Shown one piece after another: positions 39,001-47,854 of a DNA stretch of 64,000 nt. The translations under genes were made by a program, and so were the position numbers. The stretch is from an uncultured beta proteobacterium (lineage in GTDB: Bacteria > Pseudomonadota > Gammaproteobacteria > Burkholderiales > Burkholderiaceae_C). The stretch is taken from contig CAIQOO010000101.1 of assembly GCA_903873485.1 (NCBI GenBank), positions 19,492 through 83,491 of the forward strand, given 5' to 3'. Numbering within the stretch: position 1 is the first letter of the stretch; each line of letters begins with the position of its first letter. Under the pieces are notes generated by a model. It was not told the DNA's origin. It did not search any database and saw nothing but the letters and a program-made list of their open reading frames with translations.

Positions 39001-39465
39001 TTTTCATGGAAGAAAATGGCAAAAGATATTAGCACTGAAATTGGATCTGTGGTGCTCGCTTTGGCTCATACGACACCAACAGAAACACCATTGGTCCGGA
39101 ATGCGCGAAATAAAGTGGACGTGCAGGATATCAACTTTGCAGTTGAATTGTTGCAGTCCGGTAAGAGCATCCTAGCCAACGACGCGGCAATTAAGATTTT
39201 GGAAACTGAGCCAGAGAATGCTGTCGCCCTCCACATGTTGGGCTTACTGGCCTATCAAAAGGGCGACTTCAGCGAGGCAATTCGATTAATTGGTACTAGC
39301 CTGATGTTCTCAGATAGTGTGCCAGAAGCGTACATTAATCTTGGCTGCGCATATGCCTCTGTCGGGAATCACGAAGCTGCAATTGACAGTTTTTCCAGCG
39401 CTCTACGTCTGAGTCCTGAGCTTGAAATCGCTCGCCGCAACTTGGAAATTCTTCGAAGCACTTAG
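36058..39465 (+). CDS. Multidomain glycosyltransferase: TPR + OGT/SPINDLY (GT41) + GT4 + C-terminal TPR
   Basis: TPR repeats; [28 protein letters not shown]...[85 protein letters not shown]; GT4 [38 protein letters not shown]. Confidence 0.88.
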   Translation: [1135 protein letters not shown]

Positions 39466-39497
39466 GAAACTTACAGCAGGTTTTTTTTTGGACCCCT

Positions 39498-40529
39498 ATG
39501 AAAGTCGGATTTTTCATCCCAAACATGATTCCTAGTCACAACGTGAGTTGTCTTATGCAAGGCTTTCATGCCTTGGGTTGGGATGTTTATACGAATGGCC
39601 ATATACATAATGGACTATATTCCAGGGGTATTTCTACGCCTTATGCCATTGCAAAATCAGGTTACTTGAATCTAGTGGGCAATAATGAACTATTGCATGA
39701 TATTCTCGTAGTGGATGTTTCACATGGATATGGCGATAATCTCCAAACACTATCCAAAATTGCAGAATCTAGACCAGTAGTCGTTGTGAATATGGAAGAT
39801 ACAACCAATTTTTGGGATGCACCTGAATGTTTCATTGCGTTTACGGCCCACTTCAATCGCCTTGCAACCCGAGAGGGACGAATATTTCCACTCGGTATTG
39901 GTCTTTCCGACGACATCATTGAGTTGGCAAATGCTCAGTATCTTGGTAATAAGCGTAATGTTATTGTCAGAAATTTTAATGCAACGTTTTCTCAGTCTGT
40001 CCGAAATGCACTTGATTTGGTGCTTGTGGAGGGGTTAGAGAAATATTTCGAGGTTGATCGGCGCAATAGTACCCCTGAACAATACCTTCAGCAACTCAGC
40101 TCAGTAAATGCGGTTTGTGCCTATGGCGGCGAGTTTATTCCAGATTATTGGGGGTTCGAGTATCTTAGAGCAGAGTGGGAAAAACAAGGTCAGTTTACAT
40201 ACAAGTTTAAGTACATGGGGGCAACTCCGGTTGTACTACGCTGGGATAGCTGGCGCTATTTTGAGAGTGCTGTTATGGCGTGCGCGCCAATTCAACTCGA
40301 TTTTGATAAGTATGGATTTGTCTTACCTGTTAATCCTGAACCCTGGGTGCACTACATTCCTGTTGATTTGAGTTATGCTAGTAACATTCCGCATGATCTT
40401 TCGGATAGGGTTAGCGATGATCCTGAATATCTTACAAAAATTGGCAGAAATGCAAGACAATGGGTACTAGAAAACTATTCTCCTTCCGCTCAAGCTAAAT
40501 ATGTACTATCAGTTATTGACTCATTATGA
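39498..40529 (+). CDS. Putative glycosyltransferase-like protein (uncharacterised)
   Basis: Intact 343-aa ORF; C-terminal IGRNARQWVLENYSPSAQAKYVL as in GT-B-type transferases. Confidence 0.45.
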   Translation: MKVGFFIPNMIPSHNVSCLMQGFHALGWDVYTNGHIHNGLYSRGISTPYAIAKSGYLNLVGNNELLHDILVVDVSHGYGDNLQTLSKIAESRPVVVVNMEDTTNFWDAPECFIAFTAHFNRLATREGRIFPLGIGLSDDIIELANAQYLGNKRNVIVRNFNATFSQSVRNALDLVLVEGLEKYFEVDRRNSTPEQYLQQLSSVNAVCAYGGEFIPDYWGFEYLRAEWEKQGQFTYKFKYMGATPVVLRWDSWRYFESAVMACAPIQLDFDKYGFVLPVNPEPWVHYIPVDLSYASNIPHDLSDRVSDDPEYLTKIGRNARQWVLENYSPSAQAKYVLSVIDSL

Positions 40530-40576
40530 TTGGAACTTTGATGCAAGCATGCGCTCGCTCACTTAAACTAATTTAG

Positions 40577-40694
40577 AACAAGAAGTTTAATATTTCATTA
40601 AGCCGGTGATAATAAGTTAGACACCTACTTCTGTTGCGTAGATGGCTGATTTGTAAGGAAACACAAACACCGGAAACGTATCTAACTTCTTGTT
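40577..40694. repeat. Inverted-repeat-bounded intergenic element (possible MITE/IS end remnant)
   Basis: AACAAGAAGTT 40577-40587 vs AACTTCTTGTT 40684-40694 (exact); AAGTTAGACAC 40614-40624 vs GTATCTAACTT 40678-40688 (10/11); related sequence at 63735-63763. Confidence 0.45.
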
Positions 40695-40727
40695 ACCCGC
40701 TTACCTCACACCTTTATGGAGAATTTC

Positions 40728-42311
40728 ATGAATAATTTGGTACATTTATCGAGGTTGCAAAATCTATCCGGAAAGAGAGTAACTTTGGTCATTCCTCCAT
40801 CGCCCTTCCTGTTGGACGAACGTGTTTTTGTCAGTCTAGGTGTACTACGGGTTGCAGCTTCCCTTGAAAGTTGCGGAGTACATGTAGGTGTGATCGATTT
40901 GTCTGGGGTAGGAAATTTTCTAGAAGTGCTACGGGCTCATCTCACCTCCAGTAACATTGAGTGGATTGGAATAACCTGTACAACGCCACAGCTTCCTTCA
41001 GCGGTAAAACTGGCAGCGCTGATTCGGGAAATTGCGCCAGAGTTACGCGTAGTTTTAGGAGGGCCTCACGTGACACTCACCTATTCTGCACTAAAAGTTG
41101 AGAACAAACTTGGCATTTCCGACGGACGTGGTGCGATAGCAGCAAGGGTTCTTGAATCCTACTTTGATGTCCTGGTATCGGGAGATGGCGAATTCGCGGT
41201 GTTCGAGTTGTTCAAGAAGACTTGTCCAAAAGTTGTGGATGGCGACGACAACAGGGGGCCGCTGTTCATGTCCAATGCTGAGTATGAAGCTTCACCAATG
41301 CCCGCGCGCCATTTGATTGATCTGAGCAGCTACCATTACGCAATAGAAGGTTTTCCAGCGACCAGTTTGATTGCGCAGTTGGGGTGTCCATTCCACTGTG
41401 GATTTTGCGGAGGGCGAAACTCCAAGAGTCTTCGTTTAATTCGGAATAGAAGCACAGTATCCATTGTTGATGAAGTTAGGCTATTGCATCTAACGTATGG
41501 TTACACTGGCTTTATGTTCTACGACGACGAACTTAACGTGAGCAAGTCCTTCGTGCAACTTCTCAATTCCCTAAGTGCCTTGCAGCACGAATTAGGCGTA
41601 GAGTTTCAGCTCCGAGGTTTCGTGAAGGCAGAGTTGTTTACTGACGAGCAAGCAGAGGCAATGGCCCGAGCAGGATTCCGATGGATATTATGTGGATTTG
41701 AGGGTGCCAATCCACGAATTCTTGAGAATATCGATAAATTGGCCACTGTGGAGGATAACTCACGTGTCGTCGAACTTTCACATAAACATGGTCTGAAGGT
41801 AAAGGCACTGATGTCCGTTGGACATCCTGGCGAAAGCGAAAGGTCAATACTCGATATCAGAGATTGGTTAATAACCATGAAAGTTGAAGATTTTGACTGC
41901 ACAGTCATCACTACTTATCCAGGCACACCATATTACGACTTGGCGGTAAGAAATCCTGCTCAACCGGGTGTCTGGACCTATACACACAAGAGGACCGGTG
42001 ACCGATTGCACGCATACGAACTTGATTATACGGTTACTCCAGACTACTATAAAGGAGACCCCAACGGGGGTTATAAATCATATGTTTTTACTGATCATCT
42101 ATCTGCAGGCAATATAGTTTCTTTGCGGGATGACGTTGAGCAGCAAGTCAGGAAGGCATTAAACATTCCTTTCAATCCTGGAAAAGCTGCGATTCGTTAT
42201 GAACATTCGATGGGGCAGGGGTTACCTGAGCATATCTATCGCGAAACTTCACTATTGCGGCATAGTGCCGGTGTTGCAGCTTCAAACGCTGCTCCTACAA
42301 AAGATGTGTGA
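40728..42311 (+). CDS. B12-binding-domain-type radical SAM protein
   Basis: VTLVIPPSPFLLDERVFVSLGVLRVAASLESCGVHVGVIDLSG; LRVVLGGPHVTLT; CPFHCGFC cluster motif. Confidence 0.85.
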   Translation: MNNLVHLSRLQNLSGKRVTLVIPPSPFLLDERVFVSLGVLRVAASLESCGVHVGVIDLSGVGNFLEVLRAHLTSSNIEWIGITCTTPQLPSAVKLAALIREIAPELRVVLGGPHVTLTYSALKVENKLGISDGRGAIAARVLESYFDVLVSGDGEFAVFELFKKTCPKVVDGDDNRGPLFMSNAEYEASPMPARHLIDLSSYHYAIEGFPATSLIAQLGCPFHCGFCGGRNSKSLRLIRNRSTVSIVDEVRLLHLTYGYTGFMFYDDELNVSKSFVQLLNSLSALQHELGVEFQLRGFVKAELFTDEQAEAMARAGFRWILCGFEGANPRILENIDKLATVEDNSRVVELSHKHGLKVKALMSVGHPGESERSILDIRDWLITMKVEDFDCTVITTYPGTPYYDLAVRNPAQPGVWTYTHKRTGDRLHAYELDYTVTPDYYKGDPNGGYKSYVFTDHLSAGNIVSLRDDVEQQVRKALNIPFNPGKAAIRYEHSMGQGLPEHIYRETSLLRHSAGVAASNAAPTKDV

Positions 42312-42313
42312 CT

Positions 42314-43423
42314 ATGATTGACTTGAATAGCCAGAGCATTACCGCTCTTTTTAATCACATGTTCAATGAGGGTTTCGTAAACCGACTGGCTCACGATACG
42401 ATTAGTTTTTTTCAAGACCCTGCTTTCTTCAGTCTTGCATTGGCAAAGCAGCGACGACTTAGAAAGTTGGCGTTGACTTTTTCTCGTCCGGGCAAGAGAT
42501 GCGTTTTTGTTAGTCATACGCTTCGTAACTTAACGTTAGATACTGATTTGTATGATGTATGTTATTTACCAAAGGGTTATTTTAGCGATCTTACTGATCT
42601 GGATGTTATGAAGCGCGCTGCATACATCGAGTGTGGCATCGTCATCATCAACAATAATGATTCTCATGAAAAAGGCAATGCCAATGGTTACGTTCAGGTT
42701 TTCAACCAGTCTCCCAATACACTGTTTGTAGTCTGGGACTTCGACAATCACCATTGGCTATCGTTGAGTCCAGCACTCGCTGCACATAGCGATGTTTATG
42801 TACCAGCTCACATGGACAATCACTACCTGCTCTCCAAGTACAACAGTGCTGTCACCGATCCGGTAGCCGCCGGAGTCATTCAATGGACAAGTAGTTTTCT
42901 GGCCACCAACGTGGGAGAGATACTTCACAGTACCAGGGTTTCGACATCATTGGGGATGCATATTCCTTATTCCGCATTTTCTTACCGAAGTCAGGTTATC
43001 GTTACATTAAGTCAAAAAATTCCGTCCATAGGATTTAGCTCACATGATTTCCACGAGCGAAGCGATCGCGATCGATTTCAGGAATGGCACGGATTTAAGT
43101 CCCATTGGATTGTTCCAGTGTTAAATGATATACCAATTCGTATTTTTGATGCTCTCGTTACGGGTGGCATCCCAATCGTCCCCGAATCACTGCGTTTTAT
43201 ACATCCTATCAGTGCGATACCGCGAGAACATATTATATTTTATGATGCCGATGATATTATGGATCCTGAACGTCTTATAATAATTGCAAATAAAATGTTT
43301 GACGTTGGTGGCCCAGGTAACATCGTTCAACGGCATCGGTTCGCACTGGATCACCATCACGGCGATCAAAGCTTTCGTAAAATAATGTCGTATGTTAACG
43401 AGAAAATAGAAAATATATGTTAA
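42314..43423 (+). CDS. Uncharacterised protein, C-terminus reminiscent of GT1/CgeB-type transferases
   Basis: IRIFDALVTGGIPIVPESLRFIHPISAIPREHIIFYDADDI. Confidence 0.4.
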   Translation: MIDLNSQSITALFNHMFNEGFVNRLAHDTISFFQDPAFFSLALAKQRRLRKLALTFSRPGKRCVFVSHTLRNLTLDTDLYDVCYLPKGYFSDLTDLDVMKRAAYIECGIVIINNNDSHEKGNANGYVQVFNQSPNTLFVVWDFDNHHWLSLSPALAAHSDVYVPAHMDNHYLLSKYNSAVTDPVAAGVIQWTSSFLATNVGEILHSTRVSTSLGMHIPYSAFSYRSQVIVTLSQKIPSIGFSSHDFHERSDRDRFQEWHGFKSHWIVPVLNDIPIRIFDALVTGGIPIVPESLRFIHPISAIPREHIIFYDADDIMDPERLIIIANKMFDVGGPGNIVQRHRFALDHHHGDQSFRKIMSYVNEKIENIC

Positions 43424-44088
43424 ATCAAATCATTCCCCCAGAAATAAAAAACGACATGTTTTACTCAGCCTTGAAGATGATGGCCAGCAATCCTCATGTC
43501 AAGACAATCTTGGAAATCGGTTCTTCCAGTGGCCAAGGTAGCACTGAAGCGTTTGTCGAAGCAATTCGCGTGCGTCAAGACAAGCAGAGTGTTCGTCTAT
43601 TTTGCATGGAAGTCAGCAAGGAGAGATTTGCAAATCTTGCCAAAGCATACGCCAACGATACTTTCGTCAAATGCTACAATATGTCTTCAGTGGCGTTGAA
43701 CGAGTTTCCTCGGAGGGAAGAGGTGGTCAATTTCTATAACACCACACATACTATTTTAAATGCCTACCAACTCGATCAAATCCTCGGATGGTTGCAGGCG
43801 GATATTAACTATGTCGTATCTTCTGGTCTACACTTTAATGGCATTCATCGAATAAAGCAAGAAAATCAAATCGACATATTCGATTTAGTGCTGATTGATG
43901 GCTCAGAATTTACTGGAGAGCGTGAATACTACGCGGTAGCTGGCTCTCGCATAATCGCTTTGGATGACATCAATGCGCACAAGTGCTTTAATGTCTATCA
44001 TATGTTAAAAAATCATGCTTCCTATCGGTTGGTAATTGAAAACTTTGAACTGCGACACGGCTTCGCAGTGTTCGAAAGACGGTTTTGA
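43417..44088 (+). CDS. Class I SAM-dependent methyltransferase-like protein
   Basis: VKTILEIGSSSGQGSTEAFVEAIRV; FDLVLIDGSEFTGEREYYAVAGSRIIALDDINAHKCFNVYHML. Confidence 0.6.
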   Translation: MLNQIIPPEIKNDMFYSALKMMASNPHVKTILEIGSSSGQGSTEAFVEAIRVRQDKQSVRLFCMEVSKERFANLAKAYANDTFVKCYNMSSVALNEFPRREEVVNFYNTTHTILNAYQLDQILGWLQADINYVVSSGLHFNGIHRIKQENQIDIFDLVLIDGSEFTGEREYYAVAGSRIIALDDINAHKCFNVYHMLKNHASYRLVIENFELRHGFAVFERRF

Positions 44089-44144
44089 GTTTGAGCAAAA
44101 GAATGCACCAATGCAATGCAAGTCTATTCTAAAACGGAAGCAAC

Positions 44145-45083
44145 ATGAATCAGGTATTGGTAACAGGTGGAGCCGGATTTTTGGGTAGTCATCTCTGTGA
44201 TAGACTGGTTAAAGCTGGTACCGATGTTATATGTTTAGATAATTTTTTTACTGGCTCCAAGTCAAACATTAGGCATTTGCTTTCAAATAACAACTTTGAA
44301 TTAATTCGTCATGATGTGACAGTACCGATATATCTGGAAGTTGATAGGATATTTAATCTGGCATGCCCCGCTAGCCCTGTGCACTATCAGCACGACCCTG
44401 TTCAGACTACCAAAACTAGTGTTCACGGTGCTATTAATATGTTGGGTTTGGCGAAACGTTTGAAGGCAAGAATACTACAAGCATCGACAAGCGAAGTGTA
44501 CGGCGATCCAGTGGTGCATCCCCAAGTTGAATCATACTGGGGTGCTGTAAATCCCATTGGCATTCGCTCCTGCTATGACGAAGGTAAAAGATGTGCAGAA
44601 ACACTTTTTTTTGATTATAGGCGGCAATATGGGTTGGAAATAAAAGTAATTAGGATATTCAACACTTATGGACCAAGAATGCATCCTAAGGATGGTCGGG
44701 TTGTCAGTAACTTTATTGTGCAGGCACTAAAAGGTGAATCAATAACACTCTATGGCATGGGCTCTCAGACCCGTAGCTTCTGCTATGTTGACGACCTGAT
44801 TGATGGCATGCTCATGATGATGGATTCGCAAGCTGATTTCACAGGTCCTGTGAATCTTGGAAATCCCAGCGAGTTTAGCATGCTGGAACTTGCAGAAAAG
44901 GTCTTGTCGATCACTGGATCAAATTCGAAACTGATCTTTCTTCCACTGCCTGAAGACGACCCAAAACAGCGCCAACCAGATATCCAACTTGCTAAGAAAA
45001 AGCTTGATTGGGAACCTTCAATATGTCTTGATGATGGTTTGAGGGAGACGGTCTTGTATTTTCAAAAGATTCTTGCCCTTTAA
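44145..45083 (+). CDS. UDP-glucuronate decarboxylase-like NAD-dependent epimerase/dehydratase
   Basis: [72 protein letters not shown]. Confidence 0.85.
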   Translation: MNQVLVTGGAGFLGSHLCDRLVKAGTDVICLDNFFTGSKSNIRHLLSNNNFELIRHDVTVPIYLEVDRIFNLACPASPVHYQHDPVQTTKTSVHGAINMLGLAKRLKARILQASTSEVYGDPVVHPQVESYWGAVNPIGIRSCYDEGKRCAETLFFDYRRQYGLEIKVIRIFNTYGPRMHPKDGRVVSNFIVQALKGESITLYGMGSQTRSFCYVDDLIDGMLMMMDSQADFTGPVNLGNPSEFSMLELAEKVLSITGSNSKLIFLPLPEDDPKQRQPDIQLAKKKLDWEPSICLDDGLRETVLYFQKILAL

Positions 45084-45161
45084 AATATAACAGCGTTGTT
45101 CTAAGTAACACCTTGTTTAAAAACAATGGGTTACGGTCGGCATATTTGGTGAACTCAGTCA

Positions 45162-45236
45162 AAATCATCTAAATCATCTAAATCATCTAAATCATCTAAA
45201 TCATCTAAATCATCTAAATCATCTAAATCATCTAAA
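45162..45236. repeat. 9-bp tandem repeat (aaatcatct), 8 full units
   Basis: Direct count: units begin at 45162, 45171, 45180, 45189, 45198, 45207, 45216, 45225. Confidence 0.97.
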
Positions 45237-45300
45237 AGGCGGAGTTATAAAGTTGCGATCCCTGTGACTTCAAAGAGAACTACAGCGGGAACTCCTGCTT

Positions 45301-46875
45301 TCAGAGCAACTTGCCAGAAGGGCCATTCTTCAATAGAAAAATGTACGGAACATCAGAAGACTGTAAAAAGTGGTGTCGTCCGTGACAGGACATAATATGA
45401 TCTAGCACACTATTGAATCTGTCTAGTGATGTTGATGAAATCAGTATTGCACCACCTTCCATCGTGGCATGCAAAATACTGTCGATATTTTCAGCACAAA
45501 TATCTGGTGTCGAAAAAGCGTCGCATCTTATTATGCTAATATCTGGTTTAAATTCGCCGACAAATCCGGCCCTCAGCCTTTGAAGCGAGGTATTCATGTC
45601 GCCGGTAATGATGGATGCCTGTCCCATGAATCCAAGATTTAACAATTTTGAATGTGGTAGGTTGTCCACATAATGTTGAAAATCCGGTGTCTTGTCTGAT
45701 TCATTGTAATCATCCATGACGTGTATTTCTCCAAAGGGACACAACGCAGCATAGGCCAAGGTTGCGAGCCCACTCTGACAGTTAAACTCAAGGTAACACG
45801 TCGGTTTAAATTTTGTGCAGTACCAAGCAAGACTCGCAATCAGCAGGTATTCCGTACTTCCAGGAGGTATGCTGTTGAACCCTGGCAGCCCCGGACAAAC
45901 CGTAGCCAGTAGTTGATTGATTTCTATCAATGCGTTACCCTGGTCGGGTCTTGAAAAATGGAGGTTGCTATGCACCGTTTCCCGGATGATGCAACCGCTC
46001 GTCTCTGCAAGGGACTCATCAGGAATACCCCAATCTGGATTATTTCTTCCGACCTGGTTGCTGAATATAATGGATTTGGCTGGTTTTCGGGTTGCAGTCA
46101 CGTCAGGATTTTGGCTCATATCGTAAGCCATAATCCCAAATGGCTCAAGGGAAATGCCGGGATATTTCTGATTGACTCTCAAACCCCACTCGGTGTCTGA
46201 ACCTCCCCATCCCGAGCTGTCCTCTATGAAGCCCTGGCACTCTGCCCATATGTCCCGATGCAGCATCAGGCCACCGTAGCCTCCATTCAAACCAATGTAG
46301 TAGCGATCATGAAAGAGATTTCTGCTGCAAAGTTGAATATATCTATCCCACTCTAGTATATCAGGTTGTTTCTCAACAATTTGCCATGGAATGTGCTTTC
46401 GATCCAGGTACAGTGCTGACCTCTTGGTGTCAAAACAGGTTAGGGTTTGGCCCGATAACACTTGAATAATATTGCGCAGCGCCGTCTCAGTCAAAAGAAT
46501 ATCTGCTGGCATGACCATTGCGTAGGTTCCGCAGCAACGCCGCAGCCCTACATTCACGGCTACTTCTGTGTTAAATAGCCCACCGCCATAATGGTATTTG
46601 TCGGCGATAGCAGCAGGAACTTCTATGAATTTGCAAATATCGTTGGCGTCAGAAGACAATTCCAAGTCGTTTCGAAGTGGAGTCTTACTATTCCAGTCAA
46701 TCACCACAATTTCTGTGATCTCTTTGATGTCGGCCCTTAAACAATTAAGGCTTGCATAATTGATGGAGGTGCGGATTCTGTATTTGAAGTCCCCAAGATA
46801 ATTATCATTTCTTCCACATAGTATGATGGAAAGAAGCTTGCTATGTGTCTTAATATTGGTCATGGTCTGGTTCAT
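45301..46875 (-). CDS. GT2-like glycosyltransferase fused to a C-terminal methyltransferase-like domain
   Basis: LLSIILCGRNDNYLGDFKYRIRTSINYA...SSGWGGSDTEWGLRV; C-term PTCYLEFNCQSGLATLAYAALCPFGEIHVMDDY... Confidence 0.6.
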   Translation of the reverse strand: MNQTMTNIKTHSKLLSIILCGRNDNYLGDFKYRIRTSINYASLNCLRADIKEITEIVVIDWNSKTPLRNDLELSSDANDICKFIEVPAAIADKYHYGGGLFNTEVAVNVGLRRCCGTYAMVMPADILLTETALRNIIQVLSGQTLTCFDTKRSALYLDRKHIPWQIVEKQPDILEWDRYIQLCSRNLFHDRYYIGLNGGYGGLMLHRDIWAECQGFIEDSSGWGGSDTEWGLRVNQKYPGISLEPFGIMAYDMSQNPDVTATRKPAKSIIFSNQVGRNNPDWGIPDESLAETSGCIIRETVHSNLHFSRPDQGNALIEINQLLATVCPGLPGFNSIPPGSTEYLLIASLAWYCTKFKPTCYLEFNCQSGLATLAYAALCPFGEIHVMDDYNESDKTPDFQHYVDNLPHSKLLNLGFMGQASIITGDMNTSLQRLRAGFVGEFKPDISIIRCDAFSTPDICAENIDSILHATMEGGAILISSTSLDRFNSVLDHIMSCHGRHHFLQSSDVPYIFLLKNGPSGKLL

Positions 46876-46935
46876 ATTGGAATTGTGCGACAATAACGAC
46901 GCTATAGACCGCAGCTCCAATGCATTTCTGGTGAA

Positions 46936-47499
46936 TTATTTGCTGGATGTGTCTGCCAGAATGGTGAGCGCAAGCAGTGCAATATCTGGCAAAAGGCATA
47001 TATTTTCATTCATAATATGTTGCCGAACCTGCATGGAATCAAGAAAAACCAGCTCGCATGATTCCATTTCGTCATCGAGTGGGTCGTTCGTCTTGATTAT
47101 GGATCGGGCATGAAAGAAATGTGCGCGACAAATCCCACGTGTTCCGTCCACGACAAACGAACCAAGTCCCTGCCAATAGCTAGAACAGTAGCCTGTTTCC
47201 TCTAGCAACTCGCGTTGTGCTGCTTGGTCAGGGATTTCGTTCGGCTGGATTCCGCCTGCGGGAGATGTGAGAACAAAACGGCCCACAGACGGCTTGAATT
47301 GCCTTTCCAGTAATACCCTTCCGTCATTATCTTGGGCACATACTATTGCGTAATCCTGGGATTCGATTCTGTAGTAGTCATCTATAATTCTCCCGGAGGG
47401 CAGCTTAATGCAGTCACGAAGCACAGAAAACCAAGGTGGTAAATTCAGTACATGATGTGTTGACAAGATATTCCAGGGTCTCATTGGGTTGAAATTCAT
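46936..47499 (-). CDS. NUDIX hydrolase (nucleotide-sugar pyrophosphatase-like)
   Basis: Nudix box GGIQPNEIPDQAAQRELLEETGY. Confidence 0.85.
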   Translation of the reverse strand: MNFNPMRPWNILSTHHVLNLPPWFSVLRDCIKLPSGRIIDDYYRIESQDYAIVCAQDNDGRVLLERQFKPSVGRFVLTSPAGGIQPNEIPDQAAQRELLEETGYCSSYWQGLGSFVVDGTRGICRAHFFHARSIIKTNDPLDDEMESCELVFLDSMQVRQHIMNENICLLPDIALLALTILADTSSK

Positions 47500-47854
47500 C
47501 GGCGATCTTTGGAATGGTATTGAATTAAAATAATATCAAGAATTTAGATACATTTGAAATATCGTATTTTTGTAAATGCAGGAATGGTAAATCACATACG
47601 CTAGTTTTGTGCATTGTATCGATGCAGAGGCGTAATTGAGGAGTGTGTTGGTAGTTGCATGAAACTTTGGGGTGAAAAGTGCTTCTGGTCCGCAACAGGC
47701 TGGGACAATATGCTATGAACTTTGGTGCAATCTACCTGCCTGAGGTGGCGGCCGACTCGTGATCATATTTCCATTGGGAAGCGCTCCGCACTGAAGTTAC
47801 AAAGTCAGGCTTTTCAATCAGGGCAGTCCCCGTGACTTCCGATATAGTAAGGCC

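Noticed and set aside
45162-45236. Possible CRISPR array
   Set aside because: Period is 9 bp with no spacers; a simple tandem repeat.
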